NCBI RefSeq assembly: GCF_018070575.1
Contig: NZ_JAGPXN010000015.1
Location: forward strand, 97,610-161,609
DNA length: 64,000 nucleotides
DNA from: Micromonospora sp. C31
GTDB taxonomy: Bacteria > Actinomycetota > Actinomycetes > Mycobacteriales > Micromonosporaceae
Direction: 5' to 3'
Of this stretch, positions 50,363-59,301 are shown in pieces (position 1 is the stretch's first letter; every line of letters starts with the position of its first letter). Both the position numbers and the translations under genes were made by a program. Under the pieces are notes generated by a model that ran no database searches, was not told where the DNA came from, and was given only the letters and a program-made list of their open reading frames with translations.

Positions 50363-51942
50363 CAGCGTTCCTCCCCCGAGTCGACGAGCAGGTCCCGCGC
50401 GGCCCGCCGGTCGACCTTCCCCGACGGCAGCAGCGGCAGGTCGGCGACCGTACGGATCAGGGTCGGCACCTTGTGCCGGGCCAGCCGTCGCGTGGCGGTG
50501 CGGGTGAGCCGGTCGGCGTCGCAGCGCCCGCCGGGGACGGTCACGACCAGGGCCGCGACCTCCTCCCCCCAGCGCGGCGACGGCACGCCGAGCACGCACA
50601 CCCGGGCCACGGCCGGGTCGTCGGCGAGCACGGCCTCGACCTCGGCGGGGTGCACGTTCTCGCCGCCGCGGATGATCAGTTCCTTGATCCGGCCGGCCAG
50701 GGTGAGGATCCGGTCGCCGGTCAGCGCGCCCAGGTCGCCGGTGCGCAGCCAGCCGTCGCTGGTGATCGCGGCGGCGGTGGTGGTCGGGTCGTCGGCGTAG
50801 CCGCGGGTGACCGAGTCTCCGCGTACCAGCAGCTCACCGACCTGCCCGGCGGGCACCGGGGCACCGGTGGCGGGGTCGACGACGGTGGCCTGAAGGGCCG
50901 GCAGGACGCGTCCGACGGTGTGCCCGGGTGCCCCGCAGGTTCCGTCGCCGGGGTCCAGGCTGATCGTCGGGCCGGCCTCGGTCTGGCCGTAGACGACCGC
51001 CACCCGGTCCAGGCCGAGCACCCGGCGGGTGCGGGTGAGCAGGGCCGGGGTGCAGGTGGCGCCGCCGAGGAAGCCGACCCGCAACGACGACAGGTCCCAG
51101 CGGCCCGGGTCCCCCTCGACGCGGTCGGCGAGCATCGACGCCATGGTGGGTACGGCCTGCACCACCGTGCACGCGTGCCGCTCGATCTGGTCGAGCACCG
51201 GCTCGGTGCGGAACCTGCGGGTCGACACCCACAGCGCGCCGGTCACCAGTGCCAGCATCGCCCCGCTGCCGAGCCCCGCCGCGTGGGCCAGCGGCAGCGG
51301 CGAGGCGATCCGGTCGTCGGCGCGCAGCCGGGCCGCCTCGGCCGTCCAGGCCGCGTTGGCCAGCAGGTTGCCGGCGCTGAGCGACACCATCTTGGCCGGG
51401 CCGGTGGAGCCGGAGGTGAACTGGATGTTGCAGGCGGCGTCCGGGTCACCGACGGGCGGCGGGACCGGGTCGTCCCAGCCGGGCAGCCCCGCCAGCGCCG
51501 CCGCTGACAGGTCCGCGCCGAGGACGTGCCAGCCGTCCGGACGCTCGCCGGGCGGCAGCGCCGCCAGGGCCTCGGTGACGGTGGGCGGGCCGGGCCGGTC
51601 GCGGATCCGCTCGGCGGCGTACAGCCGCCGCGGCCGGCTGCGGACCAGCGCCGAGGTCAGCTCCGGCCCGGTGAGGCCGGGGTGCAGGGTGGTCAGGGCG
51701 GCGCCCCGCCAGGCCGCGGCGGCCAGCAGCACCAGCCAGGCGAGCCCGTTCTCGGCCCAGACGGCGATCCGGTCGCCGCGGCCGACGCCCTGGGCCGCCA
51801 GGACGGCCGCCGCCCGGCCGGCGAGGTCGGCGAACTCACCCGTGGTCACCGGCCGGTCCGGGTCGTCGAAGACGTACAGGGCGCGGTCGGGCTGCCGGGC
51901 GGCGCGCTCCAGCACGGTGCGGTCGAGAGCTGGCGGGGTCAC
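50362..51942 (-). CDS. AMP-dependent acyl-CoA synthetase/ligase
   Basis: 526 residues from GTG 51940-51942, three bases after the hydantoinase gene. It has the ANL motifs: NIQFTSGSTGPAKMVSLS (P-loop), VYGQTEAGPTISLDPG (A5), DGWLRTGDLGALTGDRIL (A7-A8), GRIKELIIRGGENVHPAEVE and the A10 Lys in LPSGKVDRR. It activates a carboxylic acid as the CoA thioester. The cis-located hydratase and lyase suggest it primes a side-chain or aromatic acid for breakdown. The substrate cannot be read from the sequence. Confidence 0.88.
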   Translation of the reverse strand: MTPPALDRTVLERAARQPDRALYVFDDPDRPVTTGEFADLAGRAAAVLAAQGVGRGDRIAVWAENGLAWLVLLAAAAWRGAALTTLHPGLTGPELTSALVRSRPRRLYAAERIRDRPGPPTVTEALAALPPGERPDGWHVLGADLSAAALAGLPGWDDPVPPPVGDPDAACNIQFTSGSTGPAKMVSLSAGNLLANAAWTAEAARLRADDRIASPLPLAHAAGLGSGAMLALVTGALWVSTRRFRTEPVLDQIERHACTVVQAVPTMASMLADRVEGDPGRWDLSSLRVGFLGGATCTPALLTRTRRVLGLDRVAVVYGQTEAGPTISLDPGDGTCGAPGHTVGRVLPALQATVVDPATGAPVPAGQVGELLVRGDSVTRGYADDPTTTAAAITSDGWLRTGDLGALTGDRILTLAGRIKELIIRGGENVHPAEVEAVLADDPAVARVCVLGVPSPRWGEEVAALVVTVPGGRCDADRLTRTATRRLARHKVPTLIRTVADLPLLPSGKVDRRAARDLLVDSGEER

Positions 51943-51945
51943 GGA

Positions 51946-53955
51946 TCACTCCTTGGTCAGCAGCAGGTTTCCGTGGTCGTCGACCGTGGCGGTCCACCCG
52001 CCGCCGACGACGGTGGTGCTGCCGTTCTCCCGCACGACGGCGGGACCGGCGACGGCGCAGTCCGGCCCCAGGTCGGCGCGGCGCCACACGGTCGCCTCGA
52101 CCCAGCCGCCCGTGCGGTAGAGGCGGGTCCGGCCGGGCTCCGCCGGGCCGCCGGCCGGAGCGGCGAAACGTACGGCCGGGCGGGGCCCGAACGCGGTGAG
52201 CCGGCAGTTGACGATCTCGGCGGGATGGTCGGAGCGGGTGTAGGCGTACCGCTCGGCGTAGGCGGCGTGGAAGGCCGCCACCAGCTCGTCGGCGCTGTCC
52301 GGCAACTCGGGCAGGGCGACGGCGAGGTCGAAGCTCTGCCCCCGGAACCGCATGCCGACCGACAGGCCGAAGCTGACCTGGTCGGGCTCGACGCCGTCCT
52401 CGGCCTTGAGCTGGGCCAGGGCGGCGTCGCGCAGGTCGGCCAGGGCCGCCCGGGCGGCCGCCAGGCCGTCGTCGTCGGCGGGCACCAGCACGGTACGCAC
52501 GTAGTCGTGTCGGGCCTGGGCGGTGACGAAGCCGAGCGCGGAGAAGTTGCCCGGCACCGGTGGGACCAGGACCCGGCGGATGCCGAGTTCGTCGGCGAGG
52601 TCGGTGGCGTGCATCGGGCCGGCGCCGCCGAAGGGCATCAGCACGAAGTCGCGCGGGTCGTGGCCGCACGCCACGGAGATCTCCTTGATCGCGCTGGTCA
52701 TCTTGACCGTGGCGAGGGTGAGGATGCCGCGCGCCAGCTCCAGCTCGTCGAGGCCGAACGTGCCGGCCAGCCCGGCCAGGGCGGTGCGGGCGGCGTCGAG
52801 GTCGAGCGGCACCTCCCCGCCCAGGCTCTCGCTCGGGTCGAGGTGGCCGACGAGCAGGTGCGCGTCGGTGGTGGTCGGCTCGGTGCCGCCGCGGCCGTAG
52901 GCGGCCGGGCCGGGCGTCGAGCCGGCGCTGCGCGGTCCGACCCGCAGTTCCCCGCCCCGGTCGCGCCAGGCGATCGAGCCGCCGCCGGCGCCGATGGTGT
53001 TGATCTCGACCTGGAAGGTCCGGTTCGGGTAGCCGGCGATCTTCCCGTCGTTGGTCATCAACGGGCTGCCGTTCTTGACCAGGCAGACGTCCGTGCTGGT
53101 GCCGCCGATGTCGCAGGTGATGACGTTCGGATAGCCGGCGAGCGAGGCCAGGTGCACGGTGGCGGCGACCCCGCCGGCGGGCCCGGAGAGCGCCAGGTTG
53201 ATCGGCAGCCGCCCGGCCTCGTCGGTGGAGACGACACCGCCGCTGCTCGTCATGATCGACAAGGGGTGGGCGTACCCGCCGTCGGCGAGGGCGTCGCCGA
53301 GGCCGCGCAGGTAGTCGGCGACGGTCGCCCGAACGCTGGCGTTGAGCACGGTGGTGGCGAAGCGCTCGTACTCGCCCTGCTCCGGCACCACGTCCGAGGA
53401 GACGGTGCAGACCAGGTCGGGGTGCCGCTCCGCCAGCCGCCGCGCCGCGGCCCGCTCGTGGGCGGGATTGCGGTACGAGTGCAGCAGGCAGACCGCCACC
53501 GCCCGGGGTCCGGCGGCGGCCACCCGGTCGAGTGCCTCGTCCAACTCGTCGGCGTCCAGCGGCCGTACGACGCTGCCGTCGGCGGCGATGCGCTCGCGCA
53601 GCACGTGCCGGTGCCGGCGCGCGACGAGCGGCGGCCGGGCGCTCTCCTTGACGCTGTAGAGGCGGGGCCGGTGTCCGAGGCCCATCTCCAGCACGTCCCG
53701 GAAGCCCTCGGTGGCCAGTACGGCCACCGGCTCGCCGGAGCCTTCGAGCAGCGCGTTGGTCACCCGGGTGGTGCCGTGCACGAACCGGTCGACCGTGCCC
53801 AGGCTGACGCCGAGCTTGGCCAGGCCCTCGAAGATCGCCGCCGCGGGGTCGTGCGGGGTGGAGAGGGTCTTGGCCTCGGCGAGCCGGGCGGTTGCCGGCT
53901 CGTAGACGATGACGTCGGTGAAGGTGCCACCGATGTCGACGCCGATGCAGAGCAT
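51946..53955 (-). CDS. hyuA: Hydantoinase A / oxoprolinase-family subunit (HyuA-like)
   Basis: 669 residues from ATG 53953-53955. It begins with the acetate-kinase-like phosphate motif CIGVDIGGTFTDVIVYE, then DRFVHGTTRVTNALLEGSGE, MTSSGGVVST, ALSGPAGGVAA and CDIGGTSTDVCLV (the second ATP site), and ends in the small C-terminal HyuA domain with VVGGGWTATVDDHGN. It is the ATP-binding partner of HyuB, which sits ~6.4 kb away in the amn operon. It follows the ABC importer genes by 54 bp. Together they may open a cyclic amide or lactam imported by the transporter. Confidence 0.9.
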   Translation of the reverse strand: MLCIGVDIGGTFTDVIVYEPATARLAEAKTLSTPHDPAAAIFEGLAKLGVSLGTVDRFVHGTTRVTNALLEGSGEPVAVLATEGFRDVLEMGLGHRPRLYSVKESARPPLVARRHRHVLRERIAADGSVVRPLDADELDEALDRVAAAGPRAVAVCLLHSYRNPAHERAAARRLAERHPDLVCTVSSDVVPEQGEYERFATTVLNASVRATVADYLRGLGDALADGGYAHPLSIMTSSGGVVSTDEAGRLPINLALSGPAGGVAATVHLASLAGYPNVITCDIGGTSTDVCLVKNGSPLMTNDGKIAGYPNRTFQVEINTIGAGGGSIAWRDRGGELRVGPRSAGSTPGPAAYGRGGTEPTTTDAHLLVGHLDPSESLGGEVPLDLDAARTALAGLAGTFGLDELELARGILTLATVKMTSAIKEISVACGHDPRDFVLMPFGGAGPMHATDLADELGIRRVLVPPVPGNFSALGFVTAQARHDYVRTVLVPADDDGLAAARAALADLRDAALAQLKAEDGVEPDQVSFGLSVGMRFRGQSFDLAVALPELPDSADELVAAFHAAYAERYAYTRSDHPAEIVNCRLTAFGPRPAVRFAAPAGGPAEPGRTRLYRTGGWVEATVWRRADLGPDCAVAGPAVVRENGSTTVVGGGWTATVDDHGNLLLTKE

Positions 53956-54009
53956 GGCGAGCCTTTCGGGTAGGGGTGGATGGCGTCGGCGACGGGCGGG
54001 AGCGGATCG

Positions 54010-54837
54010 CTAGAACGTCACGCCGTAGCGGCGCAGGGTCCGGCCCGTGACCAGCCGCAGGATCCAGTCGAAGAGGTAGCCGAGCAGGCCCAGGGCGATG
54101 ATGCCCACGAAGACCCATTCCGTCTTGGCGTAGTTGCGGGCCGTCCAGATCAGCGATCCCAGGCCGCTCTGGGCGGCGACGATCTCGGCGGAGACGATCG
54201 TCAGGAACGAGTTGCCCATCGCCAGGCGCGCGCCGGTGACCACGTGCGGCACCGTCGACGGCAGCACGACCGAGACCAGGCTGCGTACCGGGCCGGCGCC
54301 GAGCGCGCGGGCCGCCCGCATCCGGATCTCGTTGACCGACAGCACCCCGGCCAGGGTGTTGAGGGCGACGATGAAGACGGTGGTGTAGAAGATCAGCGCC
54401 ACCTTCGACGCCTCCCCCGGCCCGAGCCAGATGATGGCCAGGGTGACGAAGGCGATCGGCGGCACGAAGCGGAAGAACTGGATGTACGGGTCGAGCATCA
54501 GCCGCAGCCAGGGGATGCAGCCCATCAGCAGGCCCATCGGCACGCCGACGAGCACCCCGAGCAGCCAGCCGGTGAGGATGCGGGTCGAGGACGCGCTGAC
54601 CGAGTCCCACAGGGTGCCGTCGCGGACGAGTTCGACCGCGCCTTCGAGGGTGAGCCGCGGCGAGGGCAGGAAGAAGGCGGTGTAGTTGCGGCTGACCAGG
54701 TCCCAGATCAGCACGCCGAGCAGCACCGACAGGACCGACAGCCCGATCCGGGTCAGCCGGGCCCAGCGGTTGCGGCGGGGTGCGCTCGGCGCCGACGCCC
54801 GGGTGCGGTCGGGGACGGTGGGTGCCTCGACGGTCAT
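54010..54837 (-). CDS. ABC transporter permease (SsuC/TauC-like)
   Basis: 275 residues from ATG 54835-54837, overlapping the ATPase gene by ATGA. Six or so transmembrane segments are visible (LSVLSVLLGVLIWDLV, LTGWLLGVLVGVPMGLL, VALIFYTTVFIVAL, WVFVGIIALGLLGYLF), along with an EAA-type loop (ARALGAGPVRSLVSVVLPS). This is the BPD permease class that works with nitrate, sulphonate or taurine-type importers. It is the membrane channel for the binding protein and ATPase encoded just upstream. Confidence 0.9.
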   Translation of the reverse strand: MTVEAPTVPDRTRASAPSAPRRNRWARLTRIGLSVLSVLLGVLIWDLVSRNYTAFFLPSPRLTLEGAVELVRDGTLWDSVSASSTRILTGWLLGVLVGVPMGLLMGCIPWLRLMLDPYIQFFRFVPPIAFVTLAIIWLGPGEASKVALIFYTTVFIVALNTLAGVLSVNEIRMRAARALGAGPVRSLVSVVLPSTVPHVVTGARLAMGNSFLTIVSAEIVAAQSGLGSLIWTARNYAKTEWVFVGIIALGLLGYLFDWILRLVTGRTLRRYGVTF

Positions 54838-55727
54838 CGCGCCTCCGTCCGTTCGCCGCCCGGGTGGCCGGTGCCGGGCCGGCCGTCGTGACCGTCGTCC
54901 AGGCCCTGGGCGCGCAGCGTCCGGGCCACCTCGGCGCCGATGTCCTCACGCAGCTCGCGGAAGAGCGCCGCGCAGGCCGGGTCGGTCAGGTCCCGGGGCC
55001 GGGGCAGGTCGCAGCGGTAGTCCTTCTTGATCGCCGCCGACGGGCCCGCGGTCATCGTGACGATCCGGTCGCCGAGCAGGATCGCCTCGCCGATGTCGTG
55101 GGTGACGAAGACGATGGTGGCGCCGGTCTCGCGCCAGATCCGGTCGAGTTCGACCTGCATCACCAGCCGGGTCTGAGCGTCCAGCGCGCCGAACGGCTCG
55201 TCCATCAGCACGACCGAGGGGTCGTTGGCCAGGACCCGGGCCAGCTGGGCCCGCTGGCGCATGCCGCCGGAGAGCTGGTCGGGGAACCGCTCGGCGCTGT
55301 GCGCGAGGCCGACCATCGCCAGGTACCGCTCGACGACCGCGTCGCGCTGTGCCTTCGGCACGCCGCGCATCTGCGGCCCGAAGGCGACGTTCTGCCGTAC
55401 GGTCAGCCAGGGGAACAGCGCCTCGGCGCTCTGGAAGACCACGCCCCGCGCCACGTCCGGCCCGGTCACCTGCTCGTCGCCGCAGGTCACCTCGCCGGCC
55501 GCCGGGCGGACGAACCCGGCGACCGCGTTGAGCAGCGTGGACTTGCCGCAGCCGCTCGGGCCGAGCAGGCAGACCAGCTCGCCGGCGGCGATGTCGAGGC
55601 TCGCGCCGCGGACGGCGACGAACTCGCCGAAGCTGATGTCGACGTCGCGGATGCGGATCGGGGCGCCGGCCCGGCTGGCGGGCGGGCCGGCGCGGGTGGG
55701 GACGGGGGCGGTGTCGTCGACTGTCAC
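54834..55727 (-). CDS. ABC transporter ATP-binding protein (SsuB/TauB-like)
   Basis: 297 residues from GTG 55725-55727, overlapping the binding-protein stop by GTGA. It has the Walker A motif LLGPSGCGKSTLLNA, the Q-loop FQSAEALFPWLTV, the ABC signature LSGGMRQRAQLARVL, Walker B VVLMDEPFGALD and the H-loop FVTHDIGEA. The C-terminal tail (~35 residues) is rich in Gly/Asp/Arg and probably disordered. It powers uptake with the permease and lipoprotein of the same operon. Confidence 0.92.
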   Translation of the reverse strand: MTVDDTAPVPTRAGPPASRAGAPIRIRDVDISFGEFVAVRGASLDIAAGELVCLLGPSGCGKSTLLNAVAGFVRPAAGEVTCGDEQVTGPDVARGVVFQSAEALFPWLTVRQNVAFGPQMRGVPKAQRDAVVERYLAMVGLAHSAERFPDQLSGGMRQRAQLARVLANDPSVVLMDEPFGALDAQTRLVMQVELDRIWRETGATIVFVTHDIGEAILLGDRIVTMTAGPSAAIKKDYRCDLPRPRDLTDPACAALFRELREDIGAEVARTLRAQGLDDGHDGRPGTGHPGGERTEAR

Positions 55728-56686
55728 GCCACCCCCTTGACCATGACGGTCGCCGGGTCGGCCTTCTGGGTGACGATCTTGCTGTCCTGCTGGAACTGGG
55801 CGATCTCGCCGTAGCGCTTGAGGTCGTCGTCGGTGAAGTCGCGGACCTGGCACTGGACGCCCTCCAGCAGCTTCTGCGCCTCGGCCGCCGGCACCTTGAT
55901 GGCCTTCTCGGTGGCCGTGCCCGCCTTGGCCGGGTCCTCGGTGATCTGCTCGCACGCCTCGCCGATGGTCTGGACGACCTTCTTCGCGGCGTCCTTGTTG
56001 GCCTCGTACCAGGCGCCGTCGACGCCGATCACCAGGTTGTAGACGTAGCCGATGTCGCCACTGGTCAGCAGCACCTTGCCGCCGTTGGCGACGCCGCGCG
56101 AGGGCCACGGCTCCCACATGATGTAGCCGTCCACGTCGCCGCGTTGCAGCAGGGCCGGCATCTCGGCGGGAGAGGCGTTGACGAACTCGACGGACTCCCG
56201 GCTGATGCCGCGCGCGGCGAGGACCTTGTTGGTGGCGTACTCGTTGACCGTGCCGGGGACGACGCCGTACTTCTTGATGCCGGCCACGTCGTCGACGCCG
56301 GAGCGCGCCACGAGCTTGATGAAGCTGGGCGACTGCGAGAAGACGGCCAAGCCCTTGACGTCCCCCCGGGTGGCCCGGTTGAGCAGGCTCGACTCGGTGC
56401 TCGCGGTGACCTGGCCCTGCTTGGCCAGGATCGCGTCGAGGCCGCCGGTGCCCTCCTGGTACTGGGTGACGGTGACGTTCAGGCCGTTGGCCTGGAACAG
56501 CTTCTCCTGGTTGGCGAGGTAGATCGGGGAGTACGCCGGGTCGACGCCCACGCCGAAGTTGATCGCGACCGAAGGGGTCGCGTCGTCGCCACCGGACTCG
56601 GTCGGGCTCTGGTTCTCCGCGCATGCCGCAACGGCGGAAGTCACCAGCAGGGCTGCTACCGCAGCTCGCAATGCTCGCATTCTCAT
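55724..56686 (-). CDS. ABC transporter substrate-binding lipoprotein (SsuA/NMT1-like)
   Basis: 320 residues from ATG 56684-56686. The signal RALRAAVAALLVTSAVAAC ends in a lipobox (VAAC) and is followed by an acidic spacer. The mature protein matches the NMT1/SsuA fold (GVDPAYSPIYLANQEKLFQA, ILAKQGQVTASTESSLLN, GVVPGTVNEYATNKVL, VDGYIMWEPWPS). Family members bind aliphatic sulphonates, taurine, thiamine precursors or aromatic acids, so the ligand is open. It heads the importer-HyuA-ligase operon and gives that pathway its uptake step. Confidence 0.9.
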   Translation of the reverse strand: MRMRALRAAVAALLVTSAVAACAENQSPTESGGDDATPSVAINFGVGVDPAYSPIYLANQEKLFQANGLNVTVTQYQEGTGGLDAILAKQGQVTASTESSLLNRATRGDVKGLAVFSQSPSFIKLVARSGVDDVAGIKKYGVVPGTVNEYATNKVLAARGISRESVEFVNASPAEMPALLQRGDVDGYIMWEPWPSRGVANGGKVLLTSGDIGYVYNLVIGVDGAWYEANKDAAKKVVQTIGEACEQITEDPAKAGTATEKAIKVPAAEAQKLLEGVQCQVRDFTDDDLKRYGEIAQFQQDSKIVTQKADPATVMVKGVA

Positions 56687-57040
56687 GGCTACCCCAGATC
56701 ACCTAGCGGCTCATATTATGGTTACCGTTGCTTAATATGGGACGCTACTGCCGGACGGAGGGCTCAGTCAAGAGATTCGGTCTCACCTTCCTGCAACAGA
56801 CAGTAGCCGTCGGTCATCGCCAGTCGACGGATCGAAAAGGCGACCACAAATCGGGAGTCCGATGAAAACGCTGGACAAAGGGCCCGATGCGGCCCGGCCC
56901 AACCCGCCAGGTACCGGACGAACGACGAAACTGACTACATTCCGTAGTCGCGTGAGCGACAACGGCGGTCGGCTCGTCGACGACGGGACGCGGCGTCCTC
57001 ACCCGGCGACGACGCGCGAGGCACGCGCGACACCGCCGCG
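56687..57040. other. Intergenic region upstream of the importer operon
   Basis: 354 bp between the divergent importer operon and MaoC-type gene. Apart from an AT-rich stretch with an inverted repeat (56712-56739) near the importer start, I see no gene. A short frame at 56862-57044 is GC-biased noise. Confidence 0.5.
56712..56739 (-). promoter_or_regulatory. AT-rich promoter/operator of the importer operon
   Basis: Perfect inverted repeat CATATTA (56712-56718) and TAATATG (56733-56739) separated by 14 bp, 26-53 bp upstream of the binding-protein start, in an otherwise GC-rich region. The spacing fits two adjacent helical turns, and -10-like TATTAT/TAATAT sequence is embedded, so it may combine promoter and operator. 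Confidence 0.45.
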
Positions 57041-57892
57041 ATGAGCGCGGCGAGGCACGGGCACCCGCTGCGGGCACTCGTCGGGTTGCGTACGTCGCTG
57101 CACCGGGCGTGGAGCCCGACCGAGGCGATCCTCTACGCCCTCGGGGTCGGCGCGGGACAGCACGACCCGGCCGCGGAGCTGCGCTTCACCACCGAGAACT
57201 CCACCGGCCACCCGCAGCGGGTGCTGCCGACCTTCGCCAGCGTGCTCGCCGCCGACCCGCCGCCCCTGGGCGACCTCACCGTGATCCGGCACGCGGAGGA
57301 GGCGGTCACCCTGTTCCGTCCGCTGCCCCCGGCCGGGCGGGTGCACACCACCGCAGCCGTGACCGCCCTGCACGACCAGGGCAGCGGCGCCCTGGTCCAG
57401 CAGGTCTCCCGGCTGCGCGACCCGGCCGGAACCACGGTGGCCGTCGTACGCCGGGCCATGTTCGTCATCGGCGCCGGCGGCTTCGGTGGCCGCCGCGCCC
57501 GGTCCGCTCCCTGGCGCGCGCCGGCCGGCCCGCCCGGGCACCGGATCGTCGCCACCGTCCGCCCGGACCAGGCGCTGCTCTACCGGCTCAGCGGCGACCG
57601 CAACCCGCTGCACTCCGATCCGGCCGTCGCCGGCCGGGCCGGGCTGCCCCGCCCGATCCTGCACGGCCTGTGCACCTTCGGCTTCGCCGGCCGGCTCCTG
57701 CTGCCCCTGGTCGGCGACGACCCGGCGCGCGTGCGGCACGTCCGGGCCCGCTTCAACGCCCCGCTGCACCCCGGCGACACCCTGACCGTGCACGCCTGGC
57801 GGCGCCCGTACGGCGTGGTCTTCCGCGTCAGCGAAGGGACCGGACGGATCGTCCTGGACCGGGGCGTGCTGGCGGTCGCCGCCGCCCGGTGA
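57041..57892 (+). CDS. MaoC-type dehydratase (R-specific enoyl-CoA hydratase fold)
   Basis: 283 residues from ATG 57041. It is a double hot-dog protein: N-terminal half with WSPTEAILYALGVGAGQHDP and the block VLPTFASVL, and C-terminal half with the hydratase-2 motif LSGDRNPLHSDP (Asp/His pair) and RPILHGLCTFGFAGR. Enzymes of this type hydrate trans-2-enoyl-CoA to (3R)-hydroxyacyl-CoA in fatty acid or sterol metabolism. The ribosome site is weak. It is divergent from the importer operon and not obviously part of it. Confidence 0.86.
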   Translation: MSAARHGHPLRALVGLRTSLHRAWSPTEAILYALGVGAGQHDPAAELRFTTENSTGHPQRVLPTFASVLAADPPPLGDLTVIRHAEEAVTLFRPLPPAGRVHTTAAVTALHDQGSGALVQQVSRLRDPAGTTVAVVRRAMFVIGAGGFGGRRARSAPWRAPAGPPGHRIVATVRPDQALLYRLSGDRNPLHSDPAVAGRAGLPRPILHGLCTFGFAGRLLLPLVGDDPARVRHVRARFNAPLHPGDTLTVHAWRRPYGVVFRVSEGTGRIVLDRGVLAVAAAR

Positions 57893-57950
57893 CCGCCCTG
57901 CCGGTCCGGCCGGACGGCGCGCGGGTCCACCGACGCCGCGCGACCACCCG

Positions 57951-57986
57951 GTCGGCGGACGCTGCGACGTCCGGCGGGCCGCCGAC
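57951..57986. terminator. Hairpin between MaoC-type gene and sigma factor gene
   Basis: An 8-bp stem (GTCGGCGG, 57951-57958, pairing with 57979-57986) enclosing a smaller stem (CGGACG/CGTCCG). It lies between two convergent genes and is probably bidirectional. Confidence 0.45.
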
Positions 57987-58003
57987 ACCGTGGCCGGATG
58001 CCG

Positions 58004-59296
58004 TCACGTCCCCGACGCGCCGGGCTGCCCGGTGGTGTCCAGCCTGCGGCGCAGCAGGGCCCGCTCGGGCCCGGTGCCGGCCAGGGCGAGCGCCTTCCGG
58101 TACGCCTCGGCGGCCTCGGCGTGCCGGCCGAGGCGGTTCAGCAGGTCGCCCCGGGCGGCCGGGTACGGGTGGTGGCCCCGCAGCAGCGGCTCGTCGGCGA
58201 GCTCGTCCAGCAGGGCCAGGCCCGCCTCCGGGCCGTCGCGCATCGCCACGGCGGCGGCCCGGTTGAGCGCGACGACCGGGGACGGTGCGAGGGCGAGCAG
58301 CACGTCGTAGAGCGCGACGATCTGCGGCCAGTCGGTGGTGGCGAGGTCCGCCGCCTCGACGTGCAGGGCGGCGATCGCGGCCTGCACGCCGTACGGGCCG
58401 GGCGGGCCGCCGGTCAGCGCCACGGGCACCAGGTCGAGGCCCTCGGCGATCATCGGACGGTCCCAGCGGCCACGGTCCTGCTCGTCGAGCAGCAGCAGCT
58501 CGTCGTCGGAACCGGTGCGGGCGGCGCGGCGGGCGTGCACGAGCAGCATGAGCGCGAGCAGCCCGGCGACCTCCCGCTGGGCGGGCAGCAGCCGGCGCAG
58601 GATCCGGGCCAGCCGGATGGCCTCCTCGGCGAGGTCGAGCCGTTGCAGGCGCGGGCCCCCGCTGGCCGCGTAGCCCTCGGTGAAGATCGAGTACACCGCC
58701 TGGAGCACTCCCGGCAGCCGCTCCGGCAGCTCGCCCGCGTCCGGCACCCGGAACGGGATCCGGGCCCCGTGGATCTTCTTCTTCGCCCGGGTGATCCGCT
58801 TGGCCATCGTCTCCGTCGGCACCAGGAAGGCGCGGGCCACCTCGGGCGTGGTGAGGCCGGCCAGATAGCGCAGGGTCAACGCCCCGCGGTCCTCGGCCGC
58901 GAGCGCGGGATGCGCACAGGTGAAGAAGAGCTGGAGCCGCTCGTCCGGCAGCTCACCACCCGCCCCGGCGGCGGGGGCGGCCTCGGCCCGGTCCGCCTCC
59001 GCCTGGAGGACGGCCAGCCGCGCGGCGAGGGTCTGGTCCCGGCGCAGCCGGTCGACGGCCCGGCGCCGCGCCGTGGTCATCAGCCAGGCGCCCGGGCGGG
59101 GCGGGACGCCGTCGACCGGCCATCGCGTCAGCGCCGCCTCGACGGCTTCGGAGGTGACCTCCTCGGCCAGGTCGAGGTCGCCGAAGCGGCGGACGAGGGC
59201 CGCCAGCAGCCGGCCGTGTTCCTCGCGGAACACCGCCTCCACGACCGCCGACGGCGCCTCGTCCGTCCCCCCGTTGCCGGTGGGCGTCTCGCCCAC
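58004..59296 (-). CDS. ECF sigma factor with TPR-like C-terminal extension (ECF42-type)
   Basis: 430 residues from GTG 59294-59296. The sigma-2 region (VFREEHGRLLAALVRRFGDLDLAEEVTSEA) and sigma-4 region (LTLRYLAGLTTPEVARAFLV, METMAKRITRAKKKI) are present, and the rest (~residues 180-430) is the large C-terminal domain with TPR-like helices (FLVYAL...; AAVAMRDGPEAGLALLDEL, YPAARGDLLNRLGRHAEAAEAY). This is the ECF42 architecture, and these sigma factors are linked to DGPF/YCII proteins. The DGPF gene is five bases upstream here. The C-terminal domain probably regulates activity in place of a membrane anti-sigma factor. Confidence 0.9.
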   Translation of the reverse strand: MGETPTGNGGTDEAPSAVVEAVFREEHGRLLAALVRRFGDLDLAEEVTSEAVEAALTRWPVDGVPPRPGAWLMTTARRRAVDRLRRDQTLAARLAVLQAEADRAEAAPAAGAGGELPDERLQLFFTCAHPALAAEDRGALTLRYLAGLTTPEVARAFLVPTETMAKRITRAKKKIHGARIPFRVPDAGELPERLPGVLQAVYSIFTEGYAASGGPRLQRLDLAEEAIRLARILRRLLPAQREVAGLLALMLLVHARRAARTGSDDELLLLDEQDRGRWDRPMIAEGLDLVPVALTGGPPGPYGVQAAIAALHVEAADLATTDWPQIVALYDVLLALAPSPVVALNRAAAVAMRDGPEAGLALLDELADEPLLRGHHPYPAARGDLLNRLGRHAEAAEAYRKALALAGTGPERALLRRRLDTTGQPGASGT

Positions 59297-59301
59297 CGCG
59301 C

